Origin: Eutreptiella sp. 'Long Island Sound 2002'
Lineage: Eukaryota > Euglenozoa > Euglenophyceae > Eutreptiales > Eutreptiaceae
Reading direction: 5' to 3'
DNA: 64,000 bases
Assembly (NCBI GenBank): GCA_964036045.1
Contig: OZ038381.1
Location: 68,572,242 to 68,636,241, forward strand
In this document: positions 1 through 13,385 of the stretch, one piece after another
How the letters are laid out: each line of letters starts with the position of its first letter
Position numbering within the stretch: the first letter of the stretch is position 1
Translations under genes and position numbers: made by a program
The notes under the pieces: model-generated
The model's database searches: none
Told to the model about the DNA's origin: nothing
What the model saw: only the letters and a program-made list of their open reading frames with translations

Positions 1-1
1 C

Positions 2-1494
<1,493 letters not shown>

Positions 1495-1550
1495 AAGGCG
1501 GGAAGGCCCCCCCCTCCACGCACCCACCGGCCGCGGTTGGGTTGGGGCCA

Positions 1551-1638
1551 AGGACCCCCCCCTTTTTTTGGGTCGAGAAATTCAAAAAAAGAGGAATTAG
1601 AGTGATTGGAGACGGTGGTGGGCCACTTCAAAGTTGCA
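1551..1638 (+). repeat. short direct repeat, copy 1
   Basis: A segment of about 85 bases, from a C-run through a TTTGGGTCGA core to CTTCAAAGTTGC, is repeated in the same orientation at 1846-1943 with few changes. Copy 2 carries a short extra insert before CACTTCAAAG. No gene is visible around it. Confidence 0.9.
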
Positions 1639-1845
1639 AAAAATAGGTGTTTCTTACTGAGTGACATCATCCCCAAAATATGCAAGGTTGGCTAGAAAAT
1701 TGGTACGCTGGGGTGTAGGTGCCCCTTCCCCTCCCCCTAGTGGGGCAAAAGGGTGATGAATGGATCCAGTGGAAGGCATTGATGGCAATAGGCTGGGGGC
1801 CTCAAAATCGTAAAAATTGCCCTCTTCACCTCACAAAAACCACAA

Positions 1846-1943
1846 AGGACCCCGCCCCCTATTTTTGGGTCGAAAAATTCAAAAAAAGAGGAATTAGAGT
1901 GATTGGAGACGGTGGTGGGCCGCTATGACACTTCAAAGTTGCT
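1846..1943 (+). repeat. short direct repeat, copy 2
   Basis: Second copy of the segment at 1551-1638, with its start offset by 295 bases. From here to 2364 I see no gene; the stretch is C-rich with short chance ORFs. Confidence 0.9.
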
Positions 1944-2366
1944 AATAATAGTAATATATATGCATGTATGTATGTCTTGTGGCATGGTCCCCTCACCACC
2001 TGAGGACCCACCCCGCTAAGGTACCCAGTGTGGCTGGGAATACCCAAGCCGATGATACCTCGACCTCTTTTGTGGGAAGGGGCGGTGCGAATGGTCGGAT
2101 CACACTTGGGCCGCATACCCAGCTGTTCGGAGGTGCCCGACCCCCCCCCGGACCCCTCCCAGCATCCTCCCCCCCCAAGTGCCCTCCAGCCAACAGTTAG
2201 TTCGGGGCTGGGGGAGGGGTAGTTGGCGTCCACAATCAAGCCCTCCCCACCCTCCCGTGTCGCACATGCATCAATCATGGAGTGGGCAACTGCATGCGCG
2301 CGCCAAACCGCATCCCTAGAGACCTACTTTAAAACAATATGGTTAATTTTAATTTTTCAGAAATGA

Positions 2367-3353
2367 AAGTGGGTAAAAATTAAGTTGTCAAATATTAATA
2401 TGTTAACCAAATTTCGGCTCGTTTGCACCGCTTTGCTTGTGCGCGCACTATGCCCGGTAAGGGTTTTCGGTTGGTGCACAACGGGCCTGAAGACGGGTTC
2501 CATACTCTTTGAGGTGGTACATAGCCCCACATTCTTCTTCCCGATCCCCCTACTCACACCACTCCCAACTACCCCATTCTATTATGTAGCTCCTGTTATG
2601 CTTTTCTCTCGGGACACCATTCTCGAACAAAGTATGACACTCACGTGTTTGAGTGGGGCCAAGAGTTTGCGTGACCCATTGTTCTCACAACTCCTTGGTG
2701 AGCGTGTGGCCTCGTCACCTTTGGCTAAGGCCCGTTGGTACGAGGCCACCGAGGTTGCCCAACTCCCCCTAATCTGCAACAAACCAATAGAGGCCGTGAA
2801 GCAATATGCCTCCGTCCTCTTCCCGGCACCCAAGTTGATCGGGCTACTTATGGACTTGAATGTCCCCAAGTCCGGCTTCCGGCATGTGTCGGAGTTCATG
2901 ACCCGCCGGCGGGCCGCTTACACCGCCGCGATGGGCCTCCCATTCCCCCGGCCCATCCCTTCAGGTGTCCGCCTTATGGACACATGGAAGGAGTTGGTGA
3001 AGCCCCTCGCGCTAGATCCACCCATGTCCGTGCCGGAGTCCCCTACAAGTGAACGCTCTTGGCCGCTACAATCCTAGGACCGCTACATCCAATCGCGCCC
3101 ACCCCTTGTGGACACCATCAATTGGAAGAGGCCGCTCACTTTGACCCTCCGCGGGGATGCTTACCCGTGCGGCGGTGGAAGTAGAACCCAACCCTCCATT
3201 GGGCTCCTGAACCAAGGCGCACGGGCCTCCACACCCGCCTACCTATGGGTGATTGGGATGGCCGTATGCGGGGATAAGGACATGGCCACGCTTGCGACAA
3301 TATGGTCCAAAAGCCTGCAGGCATACGGCCATTTCCTTTCGCTTCCATTTTGA
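2367..3353 (+). CDS. transposase-like protein, N-terminal exon (contains one in-frame TAG)
   Basis: Two standard-code ORFs lie in one frame separated only by TAG at 3075. Read through, they give about 325 residues ending at TGA 3351. The second part carries the stretches GDAYPCGGGS, QPSIGLLNQGARA and VIGMAVCGDKDM, which look like a folded domain and not chance translation. A further exon appears to follow at 3470 with IIGGDQPFVRRLIG. The two Asp-containing strands GDAYP and GGDQPF resemble the spacing of a DDE/RNase H-fold transposase; that is an inference from motif feel, and I cannot name the family. The start is unknown: an upstream TGA lies at 2364, close to a TTTTTCAG acceptor-like site. 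The region may be an old DNA transposon. Confidence 0.5.
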
Positions 3354-3358
3354 TGTTG

Positions 3359-3434
3359 ATTTCTCGAGGTTAACATTTACTATTTCGCAGATATTAGCGC
3401 CGACTGAAAAATGAATCTAATGTTAACCTCGAAC
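3359..3434. repeat. short hairpin (inverted repeat CGAGGTTAACATT)
   Basis: A 13-base arm near 3363-3376 is the exact reverse complement of one at 3418-3431, with a loop of about 42 bases. It sits in the presumed intron or spacer between the two transposase-like exons. It could be a tiny MITE or an intron hairpin. Confidence 0.7.
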
Positions 3435-3469
3435 AATTAATGCAAAAATTCGTTCTCTTTCATTTGTAG

Positions 3470-3706
3470 GTGTTGCAGTCCGTACATGACTCCAAGAGGT
3501 TCTATTGGGGGACAAAGTGGCCGGAGAGTGAGTTGATCATCGGGGGTGACCAACCCTTTGTGAGACGCCTTATTGGCGTCTCAATATCGCCCACGGTCGG
3601 CTCTATTTGCAACATGGGTGTGTGGGACAAGGTGGCGGCGGCATGGGTGAAGGCGGGGGGGCCGCCCCACATAGGAGGGGAAGGCGGTGGCCCGTCTCCG
3701 CTATGA
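3470..3706 (+). CDS. transposase-like protein, second exon
   Basis: The frame opens directly after a good 3' splice-site pattern (pyrimidine-rich CTCTTTCATTTGTAG) and ends at TGA 3704. It encodes HDSKRFYWGTKWPE, then IIGGDQPFVRRLIGVSISP, then a Gly/Pro-rich end. The second Asp-containing strand and the context make it the likely continuation of the 2367-3353 frame, but no in-phase GT donor before TGA 3351 is obvious, so the join is inferred. The last ~25 residues, after a G-run, may not be real. Confidence 0.45.
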   Translation: MLQSVHDSKRFYWGTKWPESELIIGGDQPFVRRLIGVSISPTVGSICNMGVWDKVAAAWVKAGGPPHIGGEGGGPSPL

Positions 3707-3737
3707 GTAGACGGGCCTCAGCTTGGGGATCCCGTAC

Positions 3738-5462
3738 ATGTATATCAATATACCTATGTATGTACTCTCGTATATATGTACGCATGGCCATGTTGAGGCA
3801 AGGGGGTCTTGAAGGAACAAGTTTCTTCCTGTTCCACACCCCTTTTAGGGACCAGCCCCAAGGGCAGTCGACGGCCTACCCTCAACCACCACCTACCACC
3901 CACCGCCAATTGTTGCCAACCACCAATAACAACCCACCGCAAACGGTCTTCAACCACCAAGCGATGACCGTCCACAGCTGCCACTCGCCCATGGACACCC
4001 ACCAAGTGTCTTTCCTCAGGGACTCCATGGTGCTGGGGTGCGTCCGGAGGGGGGGGGGGGGCAAAGGGCATAAGGGCCCCTTTTTCCTTTAAATTGTGAA
4101 TATTGGATTTTTCCGAATTCAAAATTTATCATCAAAAAATGTCACTTGTATGACAAAGTTCCTTTTTTTGTTAATTTTTGAACGGCCTTTAGACAATTGT
4201 CGAAAATTTGACCTTTTTGCACGACACCAAACAACCAGTGTGGGAGGGGGGGAGGGTTGGACCATGGCACATCTACACACCCAAACCCCTCCGTATCCTG
4301 TTGTGCATGTCCCCCCTTTGACCATATAGTTGGCCCGCATATGCTGTGCATGAGGCTAGGTTCTTGGTACTAGCCTAGTCGCATACTCCCAACTTGGGGA
4401 GGTACTTTTGCAACCCAACGAAGAGCAGTGTCGCATCACATCACAATATTATTGGTATTGAGAGAAAGCTAATGGCCGCACAGAGGTAGATGGGGCTACC
4501 GTCGCAGCTGCCACAAAAGTCATTGTGAGCGAGACCCCATCTCAGTGTGGGACAAGGTCGACGATGGGTTGCATGACCTCTAGAAAGCGGTATGTGTGGA
4601 TGCTGATTGACTAGTACGGGACGTAAGGGATTGCTAACGATGGGGTGGTGGCGGGTGCACATGGCATCGATGTTGGATAGTACAAGAAAGACATGGTCCA
4701 GTGTGTTGATGCCTGCAGTAAGATGAAGGGTGCCGTGTGCTGGGCCGTTCTATAGGGGCATTGACCTAGTCAAAGTGACGGGGTGCCTTTTTCACTTTGT
4801 TTTGCGGTCGTCACTTTGCGCAATTACGTGCTCACCCACGTTTACGGGGGTTTACACTCGTTTATGTGGATCGGAGCCACGTCGAGTGTGGAATGTCTCG
4901 AGGTGTTGTTTGACGTGGGGGGCAGGAATTGCAATCAGGAGATGATGTAGGCGTGATGTACCGCGAGGGACTTTCCACAACGATGATGCCTAATTACCTA
5001 ATGCTCCTTGTCGCCGGGTTCCTGGGGTGGGGTTCTAGATCGGAATGCTATCTGCACGTAGTGGAGTGTTGCATTGGGTAGGTGTGTTTCGGAAAGGCCT
5101 AGCGCACCTAGAGGTGAGTCTTTGAACAAAAGTGAACGTGAAGGTGACAAGACAGCACGTTCTCGCTTTGTTTCGGTGAGGGAACAGTCGTGCTGATAAG
5201 AAATTGTAGTGGCTGATGCCATAGCATGTAAGCGTCTAGACACATCCGAGCATGGGGTGGAGAGCTAGGTAGGGAAGTGAAAGACATCCTTAGGTGTGCG
5301 TGCCCGATCATAGAGTGGGTTCTATTGGCCATTTTGTGTGGTCACGATATCATAAAACTAACTCCCGAACACTTCAATTTTTCAGCTGCACAGGGTGATA
5401 AAGTGCACAAGCACGTTGTTTACCAATCCCTTGGGAGAACCCCCCCTGGGGACCCAATGGCC
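3738..5462 (+). mobile_element. 1.7-kb dispersed repeat, copy A
   Basis: The whole stretch is repeated in direct orientation at 29403-31150. Shared landmarks are the GTATATA-rich start, the GAGGCAAGGGG box, a poly-G site, the conserved 4110-4190 block around CATCAAAAAATGTCAC, and an end at CCAATCCCTTGGGAGA plus C-run. Divergence is mostly point changes. No conserved ORF is shared by both copies, so this looks like a non-autonomous element or a segmental duplication and not a gene. Ends are approximate. Confidence 0.85.
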
Positions 5463-6275
5463 AAAGGCACGAGAAGGACGAGCCCCCGACCCCCAGTGCG
5501 GGACGCCAGCACGGAACCTGGCCTGAGGGGTTCGGGGGCCCCCTTGGTGACCGTATCAGCCCCGCCTCAGTGGCAACAAGAAGGTGGGCTACACCTGGGA
5601 CTGTAGGGAAGCGGCCCACAGCGGCACCGGCACGAGGGCGCCTGACACGGAGCAGTCCCCACAACACGTACTGCGGTTCGTGTCCAGTGAGGGGCTGCGG
5701 GTAGGGCACACCGTGCATGGGGACCGGCAAGAGACACGTTGGCCCGGCAAGGTCTCCTCTGGTGACCCACAGTGTACCGGACCCCGACGTCGTGAAAGGC
5801 CGGCGTACCTGGTTACAACGTGTGTCCATTTGTACAAAGCAGGTGCAAATGGACATCCCGTGCAACATCGTTTCACCATGATAGGGAGTGCAATCACCGG
5901 CTTCCTCAAGGGGAAACACCGAGGGAAGGGGAACTGTGCTAGCGCCTCCTCCCCTCCCCCCGTCCCGACAGCGACCACCCGCCTCTCTCCGTTGTGCTCA
6001 GTGCCGTGCTAAGTGACAGGGCACATGGGAACAAGATGTGTAAGCATCGGAAGGATGCGGAGGGAGAGAGAGATAGGGTGGCACAAAAAGGGGCCGGGAG
6101 GGACCCATGTTGTCGTGCTAATTGTCATGCTAGGTGCGCACGGTCCCCGGCACCACACCGATCCTCTCCACAGGGCACCCACACCCCAAGTCACTTGCCG
6201 CCGGCCTGGGGTGCAAACCCCCCCCCCCCTTCCATGTCCTTTCTCTCCATAGCTCACCTAGCCCTCATAAGCAAC
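5463..6275. other. no convincing gene
   Basis: Overlapping ORFs exist in several frames of both strands but none carries a recognisable motif. A 10-base inverted repeat (TGTCCATTTG ... CAAATGGACA) lies near 5823-5855, and poly-C occurs near 6219. Confidence 0.6.
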
Positions 6276-6632
6276 ATGTCACTGCCTCCAATACCGACCA
6301 CCCCCGCGGAGCTGTCATTCCTCTGGCAACGTGCCCATCGTCTGGTGGACACGGGGTTTGACCTCATCAAACACGGGCACCACATGTACGCGGCAATCCG
6401 GGCAAGCGTGGACGCCGATCGTCCGGGCTGGTACAACAGATGGGACTTCTTCGTCGACCTCTGCCTGCGACGAGTGGTGGTCAACGACCCGACATGGGCT
6501 TTTCGCCGCGCATAGCCTCCAGTCGACCCCCCACCAGCTCGTCATAGCCCGGGGGCCACAAGGGCGCGTCCCACGAGGGCGAGAGCTGGCGGTGGACCGC
6601 CGTCGACACCTCCGGCCCATCGCTGCGCGTGA
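6276..6632 (+). CDS. hypothetical protein, TAG at 6513
   Basis: Starts at ATG 6276 and reads through an alpha-helical-looking stretch (ELSFLWQRAHRLVDTGFDLI, then DRPGWYNRWDFFVDLCLRRV) to TAG 6513, or to TGA 6630 if UAG is sense. Its 3' part overlaps the tail of the opposite-strand zinc-finger frame, so at least one of the two ends is not real; the segment before 6500 is the credible part. I do not recognise the family. Confidence 0.35.
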
Positions 6633-7902
6633 AGCAGAACCCCCACAGGAGGCCCTGCGTCATGGGGCGGAGAAGGCGAACGGACCAGACCTCCATATCT
6701 GGGCCCAACTTGAACCCCGGCTCTCCTTCAAGCGGCCACACCTTCGGGTCCACTGCCGCCAGCCGGGGCGCGACCGTGGGTAGATGCAGTGACAAGGTCC
6801 ACGGCTGGACTGCCACAGGCTCACGGGGTAGATCTTGGCAGGCCGCCACGCAGCCACCATCTATGGCCCAGCTCAGCACCCTGTCGCACCACTGTCCCCA
6901 GGTAACACTCGCCGTGGGTAGCGCCCAGGACAGGTAGGTTACCAGGGACCGAGCTTGCCATCGGTGCTGGTCCATGCCTGCCGGGTGGGTTTGCCACGTG
7001 CACACCCACCCCGGAGTCGCCTCCTGAAGGGACACATGTCCCTACATGGGACCACCGGAAAACGGGGTGAGCAGGGCCGCCGTCCCGCAAGGCAACACCA
7101 CTGCCCACACTACCCTGCCCGCCTGGCCAACAACATGCCCCACAGCCGGCTGCCCTCCACCCTGCGCCGCCTCCACCACGTCGCGCAGCAGTTCCTCCTG
7201 GCGGGCTGAGCGGCCGAGGACGAGGGTCCCCACCCAGGGGACTGCCCCGAGGTCCAAGAGCAGGTGCTGGTGCGCTCCCGGCGGCACTGGGGGCTGAGGG
7301 TGGGCAAAGCGGCACGCATAAGCCCCCATGCACCACCCCTTTGCCCAGTAGCGGCATGTTTCCACCTCACCCCTCTTGGGATGTGCCCTCTCCGCCATCT
7401 CGGTCGTCCCCGGCCTTACACTGGGCGCCTCCGAGCTACTCGTCATCGCAACCTCGTTGTCCTCACCGTCCCCGTCGTCCATGGTCGCCGCGTCCTCCGC
7501 CCGTTGCAGGCCCACTTGGCCCCGTTCCTCCCCCTCTAGATCAAGGACTGCGGTTGGGCTGCTGGCCGCAGCCAGAACCCGCGCGAGGGCCGCCCCCGTG
7601 CGGGCTTCCACGTCCAACTCGCCGCCCCGCAGCCCCGCTGACCCACAAGGGTCCTGACGCATTGACTCCGATCGTTGCTCCTCCGGCTCTCCTTCAACGG
7701 CAGCACCTTCATCTGACGGCTAGTATCGATGTGGGGCGAGGGCGTGGCGCTCGGGGGCAAGGTGGGCCAGCGATGGAGGAACGAGTTGCGCACGCGAGCT
7801 CGATGGAGGGGGGCCTGGGAGTGACGATTCGTGCGGTGCGTGGGTCCCCCGTGGGGGTGGCTCACCGAATGGCGGGAGTGGAGGAGTTGGCGAGTGTCGC
7901 AG
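6481..7902 (-). CDS. CCCH zinc-finger protein, retroelement ORF1-like
   Basis: A single minus-strand frame open from TGA at 7905 to TGA at 6483, crossed only by TAG at 7722-7720 and 7044-7042. Numbering from ATG 7662, Cys103, Cys111, Cys117 and His121 form a perfect C-x7-C-x5-C-x3-H finger (positions about 7356-7300). It is preceded by an acidic low-complexity stretch and followed by a ~270-residue region rich in Trp and Leu that continues across TAG 7044. CCCH fingers bind RNA or single-stranded nucleic acid and occur in ORF1-type proteins of some LINEs; that role here is inference. The true start is unresolved, and the N-terminal ~80 codons before 7662 are Ser/Pro-rich. The strand is opposite to the LINE at 13.4 kb, so it probably belongs to a different element. 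Confidence 0.6.
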
Positions 7903-8114
7903 TCATGGGAGCCGTGTCTAGCCGTGTTGGAGTTCGACATGGACATGGGCACTGGCATGGACCATGCCCGGCTGCAGGGGCACTTCAGGCCCCGGCTGGA
8001 CGCGGGGGAAGCGCCGGCAGGGAGGCTGCGAGTGAGCTGCCCCTCCGCCCTTTCCCCCACCCCCGAAGTCACCGCCGGCAGGGAGATGTGGGGGGCGGTG
8101 TGGAGACGGAGGAC

Positions 8115-9968
8115 ATGGGCGAGCAGGAAATGAAGGCGGAGGAGGGTGAGTACAGGCTCCGCGACTCGGCAGAGGCGCTCCTGTTCGAGGACGACGCTAA
8201 GCCTGATGTTTATGTCGGCATGGACACAAATCCGGTGTATGCGCCGCTGCTGCCCATGCACACCGCAGTGCCGCCACCTCCCCTTGGGGAGTTGAGAGCG
8301 GTGGCGCCGCAGGTTCCATGCGGATGAACGTGGCCACGAACACCGCCTCTCGGACCGTGGTCAGCAGTAGGCGGCGGAGCGGGCACGTGGCCGGAGCGGT
8401 TAGGGGTCCGGCCAGCGGGGAAGGTTGCCAGGGAGGCGGGCTTGGATGTGCCCATGCAGGGCGACCAAGTCTGGTGTGTCCCGTTGGGGGACATACTAGT
8501 CTTGGACCGCCATCCAAGGGACGTCCGGATGGCGGAGCTGGAGGAGTGCCTCCCGTTGGGGGTGCGTTTGTCGGTGCAACGCCTGCTTGAGGAGATACGG
8601 TTGGATGGGGCAGCGGAGGAAGGCCTCTACGTGGCCCTGTGGAGGAGCAGCGGAGAGGGCTATCTCCCCACGCCTTTCCCTCCTCCGGTTCTCGGGTCCC
8701 ATACCGTTCTAGTGGCGTTGCACCCGAAGCGGATGGAGCCTATCCTTGCCCCCGGTGCGGATGACGAAGTGCCCTTCGCGTTGGCAACTAGCACTACGGT
8801 CCTCGCCCCCATGTCCATCAGCTATAACCTCGCAGCTCGCGGTGGTGCGCGGCTACTGGTGGTGGTGGGCACGCACCGGGATGCGGGTGCCGAAGAGCGG
8901 GTGCCCGAGCTGCACGGCGTCATGGTAAAGGGGCACACGGCCGAGGCATGCCGGGAGGAAATGCGCTGGGGTATCCGGCGTTGCAACCGCACGGGGCATG
9001 CCCGCGGCATCGGCGGTGCTGGGCTCCTACAGCGGGCGTCGCTCACTCCCTTCCACCTCTTGCCAGAGGGTAGCGAATGTCCCCTCAAACATCGCTCGGA
9101 TGTCCAGGCGGGGAGGCTGGCAGCAGCCACTCATCCCGCCGTGGGCGTTGCTGGCACTCGCGAAGCGGCACGAGGGCCACCCGCGGCCGTCGCTAGACTT
9201 CCCCTACCGGACGTCGTCAGTGTCGGTGGCATCGGGGCCACCGCCTCCATTGCACTCTCTTGGGGCTGCCCACCGGGCACTAGCAGTGCTGGGCGAGCCG
9301 GTCGCTGCGGGGCCTGCCGCAGGGCGGCTGGGGTCCGCGGTCTGGGGTCGTCTGCTTCCATGGTGCCCCCATTGATCTCGCCGGAGCTGTCGGTGCCGTG
9401 TGCCCCGGGGGCAGCTCCACTGGTATCGCTAGAGGCGCCGGTGCACGAGGTGCCCCCACGGGTGTTGGCTGTGTCCCGGGCACCCGGGTTGGCTCCGTCC
9501 GTACCACCGGCGCCTTGGGTGCCCCGGCTACCGCCAAAGGTGCCAGTGTCATTGGCACTTGGTATGTCCCTGGAGCTGGCGCCATCTGCGCCTGCGGTGC
9601 CCCCATCGCCTCTGCCGGGGTATTGGCACCATAGACGCCTGAGGCATCTCCAATGGCACTGTTAGGTGCCGGCGTAGGTTAGGTGCCGGCGCCCGACGCA
9701 TCCCTACCGGCGCTGCTTGGGGCGCTCGCGCCATCTGCACTTGAGGCACCCCAATCAGCATCTCTCGGGGCGTTGGTGCGGCATGTGCTAGCGGCATCCC
9801 CGCTGCCGCCGCATCGGGTCTGGAGCCACGTGCCGGGGCTGCATTGCGGGCGCGGCGAGCGGATAGACTCCGGCCCCGCGGGCTAGCTTGTGGTTTTGTG
9901 GTGGATACCGGGGTTGGTGGAGGTGCTGCTGGTGGGGCTTCTGCTATGTGTCCCATTTGCTTCAAAGT
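8115..9968 (+). CDS. hypothetical low-complexity protein, broken frame
   Basis: From ATG 8115 the frame reads an acidic stretch (EEGEYRLRDSAEALLFEDD) to TGA 8325. The same frame is then open to TGA 9969 with TAG at 9663, 9675 and about two more. Residues encoded around 8440-9000 look protein-like (CVPLGDILVLDRHPRDV; MSISYNLAARGGARLLVVVG). From about 9150 on, the sequence is a Pro/Ala/Val-rich quasi-repeat that is open on both strands, so coding cannot be judged there. The TGA at 8325 is either a true break or sits at a small indel. The frame could be an upstream ORF of the LINE that begins near 13.4 kb. Family unknown. Confidence 0.35.
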
Positions 9969-10249
9969 TGAACGTACTTTGTCGCATGGTGCCTTCTGTG
10001 CTTTTCTTTCATTTTGCCGTCCGTGTCCGTCTTCACAGAATGGGAACAAATTGGAAAACGCCACCCTCCCCCTCCCCATTCCGCGACCACATCCAAGAGC
10101 TCACCCCCCCCCCCCCTACGGGATGCACGTGCTGGTGATGAAGGTCGTGGAGGTAGTGAGGGAAGGCTGGATGAGCCAGCTGGTGATGGAGGTGATGTTG
10201 TACCGCCGTGGGCCCTATCGGAGGGAACTAATGATGGAGGTGATGGTGA

Positions 10250-12301
10250 AGGGCCAGGGAGGCGGGACCGGCACACGCGAGAATCCCACTGGTGGGGGCG
10301 CAGGGAACATGTGCATATGTATCTGAGGCGGCTGCCCCATCCACCCCGGCGCTGGTCCGGCGTGTTGCCGTCCACGCTACGCGTCCTCCAACGGCCCATA
10401 CTCCACCTAGAGGTGGTGGAGCAGCCGTTGGAGGATGGCAACCCCAAAGGATGCCGTGCTTGCCGCAAAGAGCAGCTGCAAGTCATGTGCGCTCATAGCG
10501 CCCCGGCCCCAGCACGGAGGCCATCGTGGTCCTGTGGGGCTGGGTGAGGATCGGCGGAGTTGGAGGACACACCTTCACCGCCCCGCGTCGCCCGGCCGTG
10601 GACTCCCATGGGTGGGTGACACTGCAGCTCACTACGGAGCCCCTGACCACGGACGTTGTGGTGCTTTCCCTCCTGTTCGGTGCCGAAAGGCCGCAACGAT
10701 GGCGGGAACCGATTGTGTGGGTCCTCTGCATGGACATGTGGGCTCTGTGGAATGTATCCGGCCGGGTGTGGTACGAAGACAGCTCCTGGGGGCGCTTGGT
10801 GGCTCCGGGATTGCACGGACGCCTCTCCGCCGCCACAAGAGGGAGCTGCGCCTTGGTGGGACTGTATTTGGCCAGCACCGGGCCAGGGCACCACTTCCTC
10901 ATGGCCACCGACCACTAGGCCGACTTGTGCGACTTGACGGTTGAGCTTGTGGCGGATGCGGCGCAGTACCCGGCCCCGCACGCCATGACTCTGACGATGG
11001 GAGGATGGGAGGACCCGCACGAGACGCAAACTCCGGCCGTCGCCCTCGTAGCTTAGTACGTTGAACTTTGGCGGCTACCTCGACCGCACGGTGGAGCTGG
11101 TTCGGCGGCACTGGACAACCCACCACCTCCTGGCCCGGACACGCATCTGACTCTTGACCCCCTAGACGTGCCGACGCTGGATGGTTGCTCGCCTAAGGGG
11201 CCGCACACGTGGTACACGACAGTCCGGATGCTGCGTATGGCGCCGGGGGGACGGAGGCTGCCGTGGCGTGGTGCGGAGGACCTGCTAGCGGTCAGCAGGG
11301 AAGCACATGTGCGACAGCAAGCAGGCAACAACACGGACTGCGACTTGTGTACGCTTCTTTTCATTGTTGGTACCGTGCCTCGGGTGCCGACGCCAGGCAA
11401 CCTGCTGTCGGCGTGGCACACAAGGTGGGTGGCGGCGATGGTCCTCAACAGGGACATGGGGCCGATATTGCGCCTGCCCTCACTGGGGGAGTTGCCGGCT
11501 GCAGCACGGGGCGCCCTCCCGGCGCCCCGTGCTCTTTTGGTGGTGGCGGACCTCTGGCACCAAACGGGGCTGCCAGATGCGCGATTGCAGCACGCCTTGC
11601 TTTGCCTAGCGGCAGCCCCAGGGGGTGATGTCGCTCGTCACGTCGTAGTCCTTGCAGTACATCGGAGCCGCGCTAGAGAGGTAGAGGCCGCACACACCCC
11701 ATGCGTGGGAGGAGAATGCCCAGCGGTGGGTGCGGATGGAGGACGTGGCGCCCACCCACGTTGTAGGCTAGCTGGACATGGAACGTGTGGTGGATCTGGA
11801 GGCCACAGGGTTTTGGGCCTGTGTTCGGCTGGAACGGGGGGGCATAGATTGGGTCGAGGTCACTGCGGACGGCGGCAATTGCTTAGAACCGCTTCCTTTC
11901 GGGTGCTGTGGGATCACTTGCAGTTATTGGGCCCCGTGTGCCGGGCACGGAGGTGCTCGCCCGATGGCATCCAACCAGCATCTCCCGTGTTCGTCGCGCT
12001 GACGACGGAGCCCCGCATCCCAGGATAGGATGTATGGCCGGTGGTCCGTGACAACATGCGGCGGCCTGAGCGAGCGGCCGTCATGTGCAGTTATGTAGGG
12101 ACATGCGACTGCCCTTCCCCGGGCGCCGGCATCGCAAGCATCCAGCAACCAACTAGCGGTGTCCCTGGCGATGCTACACTTTGGGTTGCGGGCATGGTGC
12201 TAGCTTATCGTGGCGCTGGAGCCCCACCCTTAGGCGTGATTCGTCTCCAAATGGCCAGATTCGTCGCGCCCAAATTTGATCGGGGTCCCTAAAGGGAGTG
12301 A
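10250..12301 (+). pseudogene. long retroelement-type ORF with repeated in-frame TAG and two frame switches
   Basis: Frame 2 is open from TGA 10247, with TAG at 10496, 10916 and 11054, through about 11620. Coding quality then moves to frame 3 (11628-12000, TAG at 11646, 11682 and 11769, ending TGA 12000). It returns to frame 2 with TAG 12026, TAA 12290 and TGA 12299. Peptides on both sides of each TAG read smoothly, for example VALVA-TAG-YVELWRLP and HVVG-TAG-LDMERVVDLEATGFW. Two small indels explain the frame switches, so the copy is probably dead even if UAR is sense. No domain is recognised. It lies upstream of and in line with the LINE endonuclease, so it may be that element's ORF1. Confidence 0.5.
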
Positions 12302-12478
12302 TCCATACATATCCCCATGTCCTAATCGGTGTTTTTCAAGGTATTATCTGCATTTGGAGCTTCACTGATGTACCTAACACCAAATCTGATGGGTTGGGAT
12401 TGTTTTGTGTTGGTTTTGCCTCATGGGTACCTTTAGGCGTGATCCACCTCTAAATGACCACATCTGTCGCCCCCACAT

Positions 12479-13385
12479 TTGATTCGGGTCCCCTCTGCGT
12501 TGCGTCCATATGACCGCGGAGGGGTGCCCGAGCTCACGCTTCGCCTGGCCAGCCTAGAGGCCATGCACCTCGGTACTCTGAGTGGCGACGGCAGCGCCGC
12601 ATTGTACCTCCTGGGGACGGTGGTAGGTGCTGCGGTGCTCCGGCACCATATGAGCTACGGAGGAGATGCCCTCCGCCTGGTCATGGCTGCGGCCATGGCG
12701 CCCTGGCGCTAGGTGTTTTGTGGCCCTCGGTGGACAATCGCGGAAGATCGGAAAAGGTTCGCCGATGCGTGGCGCCGGTGGGTGCAAGAGCAGTTTCCTA
12801 CGGAGGGGATGATGCATGTGCCACCACCCTCTAGCGTGCCAATGGTCCGGCCGGCCTCTCTTGTGGTCGCAGTGGCGAAGGCAGTCCCAAAGGCGGTGCT
12901 GAAGCCCCCCCCCCCCCCCCCAGAAAGGCCTCAACATACCGTACGGTAGTTGCCCTAACATCCGAGCGGTGGTGAAGCACTTGGGGGGTTGTGTGGCCAT
13001 AGGACAGCACCGGATGGGCGACGTGACTTCTGCCCCTGGTCTAGGCAAGGAGGGTAGGCCGGTGTCCATGGCGGGCGGGCCGCCACCGGAGGCTCTACCA
13101 CCTCAAGCCCAGGAATCTGATCGAACAACTGGCGAAGGTGCAGGGGTCGGGCCCAGCCTGGCGGGAGCAGGCAGAGGCCACCGTCACGGGCGTCATGCCC
13201 CGCGAGTTGATAGGACCCTTCGCGCCGGCCAAAGCCGTGCTGGCGACGCTCGCGCAGACTTCGGGAGTACAGTTCTCGGGAGCAGAGGAGGCCTCTTCAT
13301 TAGCAGCATTGAGCGGTGCCCACAGGTCGCTGGCGGTGTGCTCGACGGGACCGAAAGGCGGAGACCCAGGTGCGGCCCCTAGTGA
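12479..13385 (+). pseudogene. continuation of LINE-like upstream ORF, frame-shifted at poly-C
   Basis: Frame 2 reads from 12479 through TAG 12710 (MAAAMAPWR-TAG-VFCGPRWTIAED) into a Pro-rich stretch ending in a 14-C run at 12907. Past the run the sensible frame is frame 3 (QKGLNIPYG, then HLGGCVAIGQHRMGD), and from about 13085 frame 1 (RRLYHLKPRNLIEQLAKVQG to about 13540, ending TAG 13543). Each switch coincides with a homopolymer or small indel. It sits just before the LINE endonuclease start. Between 12302 and 12478 nothing is visible. Confidence 0.45.

Noticed and set aside
7341-8327. 328-codon plus-strand ORF
   Set aside because: Its first ~600 bases are antisense to the CCCH zinc-finger frame, which has a real motif; only the part after about 8115 was kept.
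9150-9960. Pro/Ala-rich ORFs on both strands
   Set aside because: A GC-rich quasi-repeat open in several frames; no way to choose a coding strand by eye.
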